DNA of 29,564 nucleotides, taken from a virus. Positions within the stretch are counted from its first letter, which is position 1. Each line of letters begins with the position of its first letter. The notes below the pieces were generated by a model. It was not told where the DNA came from. It did no database searches and worked only from the letters and a program-made list of their open reading frames with translations. Position numbers and translations under genes: made by a program. This document shows positions 17,825-23,068 of the stretch, one piece after another. Location of the stretch: positions 1 through 29,564 of the IMG/VR virus record IMGVR_UViG_3300043464_001570; one strand, given 5' to 3'.

Positions 17825-18559
17825 TTACCTTCTATTGGTGCGCGACTTACCCGTGTTCGATTTCTTCGAAGAATCCCTTTTACCTGCCGCATAACCAGCA
17901 ACAAGACCAGCCGTACCTGCAACAACACCACCACCAGCGGCACCAGCAACAATGCCGCGTCGTGCACCTTGCGCAGAATAACGAGCAATTCTTGCAGCAT
18001 CCTTTTCAGCCATCTTGATCCGACGCTGCACATCACCAAGCATCTGAGCTTCGGTACGCACAGGGGTCACACGATACGAGGAACGACCCTCAGAAACACC
18101 ACCAGGAGTGACAACGGTCCCGCGCATACCCTTGATTTTCCCACCAGGATTAGGTGTCATTGATTCAATCTTGTCCAAAGAACGATCAAACGCCCGATCA
18201 CCCAAACCCTGACCGATCTGGTTGGCCTTCGTGTTGATTGCTTTCGTGACAAACTTTGGTGCGCGAATACCAATTGGAGAAGCAGCCATACCAGCAACAG
18301 AAGCATCAAGGGCAGAACTCAACTTCTGCTTCACAGGCATATCCCGCATCTTCTTGTTCTGCATTGTTTGGCGACTGTAATTCCCTAAACCCTTTTGAGC
18401 GTTCGTTACTGGTTTGCCACGTTCCGCAGCACGACCGGTCTTGCCCAACTCCTGACCAAGAAGTTTTTCCTTCTTCGAAGACTGTGCTCGCATCTTCTTG
18501 CCACGCTCAGCTGCACGACCCTGCTTACCGCGTTGCGATCCACCCTTAGAAGAAGCCAT
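17825..18559 (-). CDS. Basic protein with Gly/Ala-rich C-terminal hydrophobic segment
   Basis: The gene encodes 244 aa starting at the ATG of MASSKGGSQRGKQ; the open frame extends further upstream, but the promoter box and lack of a ribosome site fix this start. Residues 1-70 are very basic, with two RAAERGK repeats. Near residues 200-228 lies a Gly/Ala/Val-rich hydrophobic stretch (GAAGGGVVAGTAGLVAGYAAG) that could span or insert in a membrane, followed by a basic tail. No family is recognised. It precedes the terminase by 3 nt and may be a small-subunit substitute, a DNA-binding protein or a virion protein. Confidence 0.6.
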   Translation of the reverse strand: MASSKGGSQRGKQGRAAERGKKMRAQSSKKEKLLGQELGKTGRAAERGKPVTNAQKGLGNYSRQTMQNKKMRDMPVKQKLSSALDASVAGMAASPIGIRAPKFVTKAINTKANQIGQGLGDRAFDRSLDKIESMTPNPGGKIKGMRGTVVTPGGVSEGRSSYRVTPVRTEAQMLGDVQRRIKMAEKDAARIARYSAQGARRGIVAGAAGGGVVAGTAGLVAGYAAGKRDSSKKSNTGKSRTNRR

Positions 18560-18565
18560 GCTGAT

Positions 18566-18574
18566 ACCATAACA
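18566..18574 (-). promoter_or_regulatory. Extended -10 promoter, leaderless start of the 244-aa gene
   Basis: The minus strand reads TGTTATGGT, then ATCAGC, then ATG. The TANNNT box is 6 nt from the start codon and no ribosome site is present. The pattern matches those before the 98-aa, portal and 120-aa genes. Confidence 0.5.
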
Positions 18575-18576
18575 GA

Positions 18577-18639
18577 TGTGTTGGTGGGTGTGCCGTCGAG
18601 CACCCCCTCCGCTCCGGTTTCTCCCCGCCCACCAACACA
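18577..18639. repeat. 12-bp perfect inverted repeat upstream of the 244-aa gene
   Basis: TGTGTTGGTGGG (18577-18588) pairs perfectly with CCCACCAACACA (18628-18639), with a 39-nt GC-rich spacer. The element lies between the upstream terminator and the promoter box of the 244-aa gene. It could be a regulator-binding site or a cruciform. It has no T-run, so it is not a terminator. Confidence 0.6.
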
Positions 18640-18641
18640 CC

Positions 18642-18675
18642 AAAACAAAAAGCCCCCCACCCGAAGGCAAGGGGC
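18642..18675 (-). terminator. Intrinsic terminator with TTCG tetraloop
   Basis: The minus strand reads GCCCCTTGCC, loop TTCG, GGTGGGGGGC, then TTTTTGTTTT. The stem is 10 bp with a few G-T pairs and is capped by a stable C(UUCG)G loop. It ends the transcript of the 98-aa gene (stop at 18690). Confidence 0.9.
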
Positions 18676-18689
18676 CAGATGCTTGGAAG

Positions 18690-18986
18690 CTACTTCAACT
18701 TCTTCTTTTTTGGTTCCCTCATCGGGCGAACAGATGGATTTTTGGTGATAGGCACCTTACCTTTAGCAATAGGTGCGGCAAGATTCGGGCTTGCGTAATC
18801 AGGAAAGGTTCGTTGATTTGATGTTTTGACTTTTGGATTGTCAACAAAAACTGTTTTTCTTTGCTGAGCGGTCATCGGTCGCAAATTTCTTTTTGCATAG
18901 GAACCAGGGGCTGGTTCGTTTATTGACTTTCTGTAATCAGCAAGCGAACCCTGATAGTTCGGCTTTACAGTTTTCTTCGATGCCAT
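18690..18986 (-). CDS. Small basic protein, unknown function
   Basis: The gene encodes 98 aa starting at MASKKTVKPN; a longer in-frame start exists upstream, but the promoter box 6 nt before this ATG favours the shorter form. It is rich in Lys, Arg, Pro and Asn and ends in EPKKKKLK. There is no Cys and no clear domain. Its MAS-K start resembles those of the other small basic proteins of this module. It stands as its own transcription unit between a leaderless promoter and a strong terminator. A nucleic-acid-binding or head-internal role is a guess. Confidence 0.6.
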   Translation of the reverse strand: MASKKTVKPNYQGSLADYRKSINEPAPGSYAKRNLRPMTAQQRKTVFVDNPKVKTSNQRTFPDYASPNLAAPIAKGKVPITKNPSVRPMREPKKKKLK

Positions 18987-18992
18987 GTTGTA

Positions 18993-19001
18993 AGAGTAGC
19001 A
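18993..19001 (-). promoter_or_regulatory. Extended -10 promoter, leaderless start of the 98-aa gene
   Basis: The minus strand reads TGCTACTCT, then TACAAC, then ATG. The box is again 6 nt from the start codon, with no ribosome site. It is the first candidate promoter of the leftward virion module. Confidence 0.5.
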
Positions 19002-19021
19002 GAGGTGTGGTACAGTCACAG

Positions 19022-19202
19022 ACAGCTTCATCAAGTCCCTCATGTCGGGAGACACAGGGCACCCACGTGCGTACACCCCTTGCAAGGTGCGGGCAGCAAA
19101 CAGGGAAACCTGGGTAGACCTCTCATCATCGAATGAGGGGAGCAGCGAGAGAACGTAACTCAACAACTGGTGTCGGCTAAAACAAACTGGCTACGGCGAC
19201 CA
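19022..19202. other. Non-coding stretch with several short hairpins, possible RNA
   Basis: No credible gene is seen here. On the plus strand, CAGG-GAAA-CCTG forms a GNRA-type hairpin (19100-19112 area). TCCC pairs with GGGA near 19036-19050, CACC with GGTG around the CCTTGCAAGG palindrome, and CCTCTCAT with ATGAGGGG near 19119-19140. The GNRA loop would exist only on a plus-strand RNA. The stretch may be part of the origin or encode a small RNA. Confidence 0.35.
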
Positions 19203-19318
19203 TTCCACACACCCTGTGGATAAACCGTGGGGGAAGCCACAAACACACTCACTCGAAGCATTAGCCAAAAAGAATGTGTACACACACGTACACAAAGTTA
19301 TCCACAACCTGTGGACAA
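19203..19318. other. Cluster of DnaA boxes, candidate replication origin
   Basis: TGTGGATAA (19215-19223) and TTATCCACA (19298-19306) are exact consensus DnaA boxes in opposite orientation. TGTGGACAA (19310-19318) is the reverse of TTGTCCACA, the form common in Actinobacteria. The last two form an inverted pair with a 3-nt spacer. A degenerate partner, TTCCACA (19203-19209), faces the first box. A GTACAC-ACAC-GTACAC repeat lies between, and an A/T-rich patch follows near 19366-19385. Genes diverge from here on both sides. Together these support an origin recognised by host DnaA. Confidence 0.65.
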
Positions 19319-19451
19319 ACCCCACCCCCTCCCTTCCAGAGCCGCTACACAAAACCACACGTAGAGAAAAACGCTTATATGTATGGATCACCGGGCGTGC
19401 CTCGGCAGACCCCGGGTTGTGTGTGTGCGGTGTGTGGCGGCTTCGTCACTG

Positions 19452-19522
19452 TCGGTGGTCAGTGTGCGCGACCACTCTCCGTGAACACTTGACCACCGAA
19501 CACCCCCCTACCCACGGAGAGT
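19452..19522 (+). other. Interlocked inverted repeats, possible pseudoknot RNA
   Basis: CGGTGGTCAGTGT (19453-19465) pairs with ACACTTGACCACCG (19485-19498) with one bulge. ACTCTCCGTG (19474-19483), inside that loop, pairs perfectly with CACGGAGAGT (19513-19522) outside it. This is the topology of an H-type pseudoknot, or of two mutually exclusive hairpins. The stretch holds no credible gene and lies between the DnaA boxes and the plus-strand cassette. A control RNA or an origin structure is inference. Confidence 0.5.
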
Positions 19523-19583
19523 AGCGAGATCACCACCCTAAGTAATCCGCGCATAATGCCGCCTAGCGTGTCGTGGTGGCTAC
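19521..19583 (+). other. Bulged stem-loop upstream of the plus-strand promoter
   Basis: GTAGC (19521-19525) and CACCAC (19531-19536), separated by a 5-nt bulge, pair with the continuous GTGGTGGCTAC (19573-19583). It begins where the preceding pseudoknot-like repeat ends and shares two bases with it, so the two structures may compete. Confidence 0.4.
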
Positions 19584-19595
19584 TGGGGGTGGTAC

Positions 19596-19624
19596 TTGCA
19601 TTGTGTTGGTGGGGGGTGTATCTT
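19596..19624 (+). promoter_or_regulatory. Candidate promoter of the plus-strand cassette
   Basis: TTGCAT (19596-19601) and TATCTT (19619-19624) are spaced by 17 bp, each matching the vegetative sigma consensus at four positions. They lie about 70 nt before the first GTG of the cassette. No competing promoter is obvious in the gap. Confidence 0.45.
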
Positions 19625-19695
19625 GGGTGGTGCCGCGTAGGTGCGCGGTAGTTTGCGGGGTGGCTTGCAAGCTTGGTTGATTAGGAGGGTGATTA

Positions 19696-19872
19696 GTGAA
19701 CACTGAGAGAGTGCCGCATAGCGGGGCCGTCGTGGTGACGGCGTTAGTGAGTGACGGGGCGGGTCCGTGGTATCTGTCGCGTACGTATTATGGGTACACC
19801 GTGGCCGAAGCGCGGCGGGCGTATCGTGCATATTGCAAGGAATACAGTCTGACGATGGAGGGGGGCCGCTGA
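19696..19872 (+). CDS. Small protein, first gene of the plus-strand cassette
   Basis: The gene encodes 58 aa starting at GTG with a strong TTAGGAGGG site 5 nt before it. The middle, WYLSRTYYGYTVAEARRAY, is an aromatic/basic segment followed by a helix, a build common in small actinophage and plasmid proteins. No function is known to me. Its stop overlaps the start of the ArdC-like gene (TGATG), so the two are translated together. It shares the GC-rich codon use of the cassette. Confidence 0.7.
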   Translation: MNTERVPHSGAVVVTALVSDGAGPWYLSRTYYGYTVAEARRAYRAYCKEYSLTMEGGR

Positions 19873-20285
19873 TGGCACGTAAAACATATACACCGGAGCA
19901 GCGCGAAGCGGTAAACGTTTACCGTGCGCGGCTGATCGAAGCCGCCCGCCTGATGGAGGAGGAGCAGCCCGCGGACATTGATCTAGCGGCTGCAGTGTTG
20001 GCGGGCTATTCGCGTCGCAATATCGCGCTGATACTTGTGCAGTGCCAAGAACGGGGCGCTTCGTTCCCGCAAGCGGTAGCGGGCTTCCATCAGTGGCGAC
20101 AGGCGGGCCGTATCGTGCGCAAGGGTGCTAAGGGGTACGCGATATGGGCCCCCATCGTGCGTAAGAATGACGATGTGGAGGAGGGGCCGCGCGGGTTTAC
20201 TATGCGGCACGTGTTCGACGTGGCAGATACGGACCCGATAGCGGCAGATAGTCCCGATACGTTGCGGGCGCTAATGGCAAGTTAG
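19872..20285 (+). CDS. ArdC-like protein (N-terminal ssDNA-binding domain only)
   Basis: The gene encodes 137 aa. YSRRNIALILVQ (residues 46-57), GFHQWRQAGRIVRKGAKG (71-88) and FTMRHVFDVADT (109-120) follow the order of the N-terminal domain of ArdC antirestriction proteins (N-x-x-x-I-x-x-Q, then W-x-x-x-G-R-x-V-x-K-G-x-K-G, then VFD-x-x-x-T). In ArdC this domain binds single-stranded DNA and is followed by a zinc metalloprotease-like domain. Here the protein ends after the first domain and no HExxH motif exists. It may protect incoming DNA from host restriction, consistent with the ArdA gene next to it. The stand-alone domain could be a functional short form. Confidence 0.75.
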   Translation: MARKTYTPEQREAVNVYRARLIEAARLMEEEQPADIDLAAAVLAGYSRRNIALILVQCQERGASFPQAVAGFHQWRQAGRIVRKGAKGYAIWAPIVRKNDDVEEGPRGFTMRHVFDVADTDPIAADSPDTLRALMAS

Positions 20286-20293
20286 GTAGGTGG

Positions 20294-20380
20294 CCCCGTC
20301 CGCTTGGGCGGCTGCACGTTCATGACGTGCACGGGGCGCGATGGCGGGATAGTCTCGCTATCACGGGGCCAGTGGTGGCC
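20294..20380 (+). other. Structured leader: multi-hairpin RNA element, copy 1
   Basis: Between the ArdC-like gene and ardA, CCCCGT (20294-20299) and ACGGGG (20331-20336) can close a three-way junction holding CCGC-TTGG-GCGG and GCACGT-TCATG-ACGTGC. Separate hairpins follow: GATAG-TCTCG-CTATC (20348-20362) and GGCCA-GTGG-TGGCC (20367-20380). The ardA ribosome site lies just after. The same layout recurs at 21504-21565. No T-run follows, so a simple terminator is unlikely. Confidence 0.5.
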
Positions 20381-20402
20381 ACGTTCACGATTAGGAGGAG
20401 AT

Positions 20403-21005
20403 ATGTCGGTATCTACTACGACGGGGGAGCCGCGCGCGTGTGTCGTGTGTCTGTCTTGTCTCAATGAGGGGCGGGCGCTTGGCGTATGGCTTCATATTGA
20501 GGACGCGGCGGTCGAAGCTGACGCTTCAATCGGCTGCTATTGCGAGGGCGGCGACCCTTGTACGCATATCACTTATGGCGGGCAAGGTGAAGCCGCCAAG
20601 TATCCAAGCGGGGCGCTATACGTGGCGTGTAAGCGTTGCGGCGGTGATGAATGGGAGATGGCGGACTGGGAATATCTGCCGCCATCGTTGCGGACCGTGC
20701 GCGGGTTCTACGAACTAGCGCAAGAATGGGCGGCACTTGACGACCCCGAAGCCTTGTATATCTTCGCCAAGTGGTACGACCCCGCGGGCAAGTTATCGGT
20801 ATCGGAGTTAGTTACCGCGCACGAAGACAGATATTGCGGAGAGTGGGACTCATTTAGGGATTATGCGGAGCAGTACGCCGAAGACACCGGCGATCTAGCG
20901 GCGATGCCTGAACACTTGGCCCGCTATATCGACTGGGACGCATACGCGCGCGACCTTGAGCATGACTACTACTACGACGGCGGGCACGTGTGGAGGTCCT
21001 ACTAA
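20403..21005 (+). CDS. ardA: ArdA antirestriction protein with Cys-rich insert
   Basis: The gene encodes 200 aa after an AGGAGGAGAT site. The fold-defining ArdA parts are present: CLNEGRALGVWL (residues 19-30), DEWEMADWEYLP (82-93), a helical middle, YCGEWDSFRDYAEQYAEDTG (144-163) and LARYIDWDAYARDL (172-185). ArdA proteins are acidic DNA mimics that bind type I restriction-modification enzymes and block them. Family members are usually about 165 aa. Here residues 44-81 are extra and hold C45, C47, C53, C76 and C79, with further Cys at 13, 16 and 19, so a bound metal is possible. It lies beside the ArdC-like gene and shares its composition. Confidence 0.88.
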   Translation: MSVSTTTGEPRACVVCLSCLNEGRALGVWLHIEDAAVEADASIGCYCEGGDPCTHITYGGQGEAAKYPSGALYVACKRCGGDEWEMADWEYLPPSLRTVRGFYELAQEWAALDDPEALYIFAKWYDPAGKLSVSELVTAHEDRYCGEWDSFRDYAEQYAEDTGDLAAMPEHLARYIDWDAYARDLEHDYYYDGGHVWRSY

Positions 21006-21397
21006 TGGCACGTCGCAAAGTAGGCAACATTCCCGCCATCGTCAAAGCGTACGAGGTCGATATAAAGCGGGCAGAACGTAACGCTAAGGGCGCGCAAGGT
21101 CCGGCGCGTGAAGCTTGGGAGCGGTACGCGGCAGATACGCGGCGACACTTGCTAACACTGCAGCGGGCTATCGATAGCGGGGCCGTGAGCGGTGAGCCTG
21201 ACGCGGCGGAGGGTGTAGCGCCCGTGGTGAAGCGTAAGCGGGCCGCGAAGCCGAAGCCAGTAGCGACACCGGAGCCGGTCCGCGATGAGTTTGCGCACTT
21301 GCCAAGCGATCAAGCGGCGTGGGCGCGTCACCTGATGAGCCTTGAACGTGAGGACCTAGCACGCTTCGCGCGACGACGTGAGGGGGTGAGATCGTGA
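21005..21397 (+). CDS. Basic protein of the antirestriction cassette, unknown function
   Basis: The gene encodes 130 aa. Its ATG overlaps the ardA stop (TAATG), with GGAGG upstream in the ardA end. Residues 1-60 form a basic helix; about residues 75-95 are a Lys/Arg/Pro/Ala linker (VVKRKRAAKPKPVATPEP), and the C-terminus is an Arg-rich helix. No family is recognised. Tight coupling to ardA suggests a shared role. The basic charge would suit DNA binding or pairing with the acidic ArdA; both are inference. Confidence 0.7.
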   Translation: MARRKVGNIPAIVKAYEVDIKRAERNAKGAQGPAREAWERYAADTRRHLLTLQRAIDSGAVSGEPDAAEGVAPVVKRKRAAKPKPVATPEPVRDEFAHLPSDQAAWARHLMSLEREDLARFARRREGVRS

Positions 21398-21495
21398 GCG
21401 ACACACTGAGGGCACTTCTATTCATCTGGACCCCCACAGTGGTAGGGGTGGGGATATTGGACTACTTCTACCGTAAGAATAACCCGCGCAAGTAG
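21394..21495 (+). CDS. 33-aa single-pass membrane protein
   Basis: A GTG start overlaps the previous stop (GTGA), with GAGGGGG upstream. Residues 5-22 (LRALLFIWTPTVVGVGIL) form one hydrophobic membrane helix, followed by a basic tail (YRKNNPRK) that would stay in the cytoplasm. The overlap, ribosome site and matching composition support a real gene. Its function is unknown. Confidence 0.55.
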   Translation: MSDTLRALLFIWTPTVVGVGILDYFYRKNNPRK

Positions 21496-21503
21496 GCGCG
21501 GCT

Positions 21504-21565
21504 CCCGTCGCCGTGTGGCGTGATCTTCAATGATGAACGGGGACGATCTAGGGACGGACCCTAGA
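21504..21565 (+). other. Structured leader: multi-hairpin RNA element, copy 2
   Basis: CCCGT (21504-21508) and ACGGG (21537-21541) enclose CGCC-GTGT-GGCG and TTCA-ATGA-TGAA. A perfect 7-bp hairpin TCTAGGG-ACGGA-CCCTAGA follows at 21547-21565, then the AAGGAG ribosome site of the next gene. The order matches copy 1 at 20294-20362, including a GCAAGT word at the upstream stop codon. Confidence 0.5.
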
Positions 21566-21584
21566 CAGACACAAGGAGCAACCA

Positions 21585-21842
21585 GTGAAGATAGATAGGC
21601 AGACAGTGGAGCGGTGGCGGCAAGCTATCGCACCGTTAGATACACCGGAGACACGGGCGCGATATATTGCCCGCGATATCAGCAACGCGCACACGGTACG
21701 CGATATCAATGCGCGCTATAGCTTCGATCTTTTGTGGGCCGCCATCGATAGGGGTGCGATGGCCTACACCGATCTGAGCGGTTACGAAGATACCCATATC
21801 GCTACGGCGTTGCGTCGTATCGTCCCGAAGCTGGAGGGCTGA
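21585..21842 (+). CDS. Small protein of the plus-strand cassette
   Basis: The gene encodes 85 aa starting at GTG, 5 nt after AAGGAG. It is mostly helical, with TVERWRQAI at the start and RARYIARDI near residue 25. No domain is recognised. It is the first gene after the second structured leader. Its codon use (many ATA, GCG, CGG) matches the cassette. Confidence 0.65.
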   Translation: MKIDRQTVERWRQAIAPLDTPETRARYIARDISNAHTVRDINARYSFDLLWAAIDRGAMAYTDLSGYEDTHIATALRRIVPKLEG

Positions 21843-21844
21843 CG

Positions 21845-22114
21845 ATGGATATAAACGTACTGATTCACGAGCTATCACAAACTCGTGACCCGATGAATGA
21901 CTACGTGCCCCGCGCTATATGGGTGGATACGTTCAGCGGCACCTATGGCGGGGTCGATAGTCTCGCGATCATTGACGTAACCGAATGGTCCGAATATGAC
22001 TTCGACACTTGGGATGCGATGAGCGACCGGCAACGGAATAACTACGCCAACGGATACAAGTGCTGCGACGGGGACTACTACGGACCCGCTGAATACGTGA
22101 CGAGGGGCTACTAA
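21845..22114 (+). CDS. Small acidic aromatic protein
   Basis: The gene encodes 89 aa with GGAGGG upstream. It is rich in Asp, Tyr and Trp (WSEYDFDTWDAMS, CCDGDYYGPAEY), strongly acidic, and carries an adjacent Cys pair. A strongly acidic small protein next to ArdA could be another DNA-mimic inhibitor, but nothing in the sequence proves this. Its stop overlaps the next start (TAATG). Confidence 0.65.
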   Translation: MDINVLIHELSQTRDPMNDYVPRAIWVDTFSGTYGGVDSLAIIDVTEWSEYDFDTWDAMSDRQRNNYANGYKCCDGDYYGPAEYVTRGY

Positions 22115-22350
22115 TGGATAGGCAGATATCGGCACGGATTTATGAGATCGAATACAGCTGCTCCCCTGGCGGGGTGGATTGCTTCGCGGTTGAAGTGGGC
22201 GAGTTTGGTGGCCCTGACTTCGTATATCGCGAAGACTTCGGGAGTGCACCGGACGCGCTCGCGTGGCTGATTAGTAACTATCCCGTTACACAGCTGAACC
22301 TGACGGTGCAGACATTGGCGTGGTACTTCACGACGGAGGGTATCCAATGA
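22114..22350 (+). CDS. Small protein of the plus-strand cassette
   Basis: The gene encodes 78 aa and is acidic, probably a mixed alpha/beta fold (IYEIEYSC, then FAVEVGEFG, then PDALAWLI). No family is recognised. It is coupled at both ends: TAATG with the preceding gene and ATGA with the following one. Coupling and composition support a real gene. Confidence 0.65.
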   Translation: MDRQISARIYEIEYSCSPGGVDCFAVEVGEFGGPDFVYREDFGSAPDALAWLISNYPVTQLNLTVQTLAWYFTTEGIQ

Positions 22351-22709
22351 GATACGACGAGTGGGCCGCTATCGGTCACGCGAACGGGTGGCTAGGTGTA
22401 CGCACCGAGGACCCCGCCACGTCGCGTAGGGGTGCTGCATCGTTAGCGGTGCGGGCTGGGTCGCAGCGGGCGCTGCTATTGGAGCGTTACGCGGCGGGCA
22501 GTATGACCGATGAGGAGGCCGGATACCAGTCCGGACTAGCCAGTAGGCCGCGCTGCTGCTATTGGAAACGGTGCAGTGAGCTACGTCAGGCGGGCCATAT
22601 CAGGCCGACAGGTGCGGAGCGTATGTCTTCGGCGGGTGTGCCGCAGCAAGTGTGTGAGATCACCGAGGACGGAAGGAGGACGCTCGATGCGTTGGCGGCT
22701 GCACGGTAG
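22347..22709 (+). CDS. Winged-helix-like DNA-binding protein
   Basis: The gene encodes 120 aa; its ATG overlaps the previous stop (ATGA) and a GGAGGG site is present. Residues 45-90 read as a winged helix: a helix (SQRALLLERYAA), a short helix-turn-helix (TDEEAGYQSGL...SRPRCCYWKRCSELRQAGHI), then wing residues and a final ITEDGRRTLDAL helix. Similar small winged-helix proteins occur in actinophages and plasmids and are taken as regulators. It may control this cassette. An adjacent Cys pair (CC) in the recognition region is unusual. Confidence 0.65.
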   Translation: MRYDEWAAIGHANGWLGVRTEDPATSRRGAASLAVRAGSQRALLLERYAAGSMTDEEAGYQSGLASRPRCCYWKRCSELRQAGHIRPTGAERMSSAGVPQQVCEITEDGRRTLDALAAAR

Positions 22710-22956
22710 GAATATCAAGCGCAAGGTGCTGAGCTATCGGGGCGCGTTCGCAAAGCCATCCACCGAGGTGTGGATAGTGCGACGCTCCGATGGGTTGATC
22801 TATGCGGGACCGTACCGGTATCAGGGGCAAACGTTCACGCGGGTGGAGGCTATGCACTATCGGTATGGGTCGCAATCCGCAGCGCAACGCGCGTTGGAAG
22901 AACTAGGTGGAGAGCACTACCATAGGGGCAAGATCGAAGTAGTGAGGGTTCAATGA
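22687..22956 (+). CDS. Last gene of the plus-strand cassette, unknown function
   Basis: The gene encodes 89 aa starting at ATG after a strong GGAAGGAGG site that lies inside the end of the preceding gene (23-nt overlap). It is basic, with a short beta-rich core (TEVWIVRRSDGLIYAGPY) and a C-terminal helix plus strand. No family is recognised. A structured gap and a strong terminator follow, marking the end of the cassette. Confidence 0.65.
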   Translation: MRWRLHGRNIKRKVLSYRGAFAKPSTEVWIVRRSDGLIYAGPYRYQGQTFTRVEAMHYRYGSQSAAQRALEELGGEHYHRGKIEVVRVQ

Positions 22957-22962
22957 TGTGAC

Positions 22963-23002
22963 GCGACATATAAAGCGGTAGCCCACCTAGCTACCGTGTC
23001 GC
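22963..23002. other. Bulged stem-loop in the convergent gap
   Basis: GCGACA and CGGTAG, separated by a 7-nt bulge, pair with the contiguous CTACCGTGTCGC; the loop is 9 nt. On the minus strand the inner hairpin is followed by CTTTATAT, so it may act as a weak terminator for the leftward Cys-rich gene. The layout (two stems, one-sided bulge) resembles the element at 19521-19583. Confidence 0.45.
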
Positions 23003-23010
23003 GCCCACAA

Positions 23011-23068
23011 GTGGCCCGCTCCCAGCTGTCCCCCTAATCCGGCTGGTTGAGCGGGTCACTTTTCTTTT
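23011..23068 (+). terminator. Terminator of the plus-strand cassette
   Basis: GTGGCCCGCTC (23011-23021) pairs with GAGCGGGTCAC (23049-23059) with one G-T pair; the inner CCAGC/GCTGG extends the stem. TTTTCTTTT follows at once. It lies about 55 nt after the last plus-strand stop codon. Confidence 0.85.

Noticed and set aside
19216-19524. 102-codon plus-strand frame through the DnaA boxes and inverted repeats
   Set aside because: No ribosome site, biased composition, and it crosses dense non-coding signals.
22963-23002. tRNA-like fold
   Set aside because: No cloverleaf, no TTCGA arm and no 7-bp acceptor stem; it is a simple bulged hairpin.
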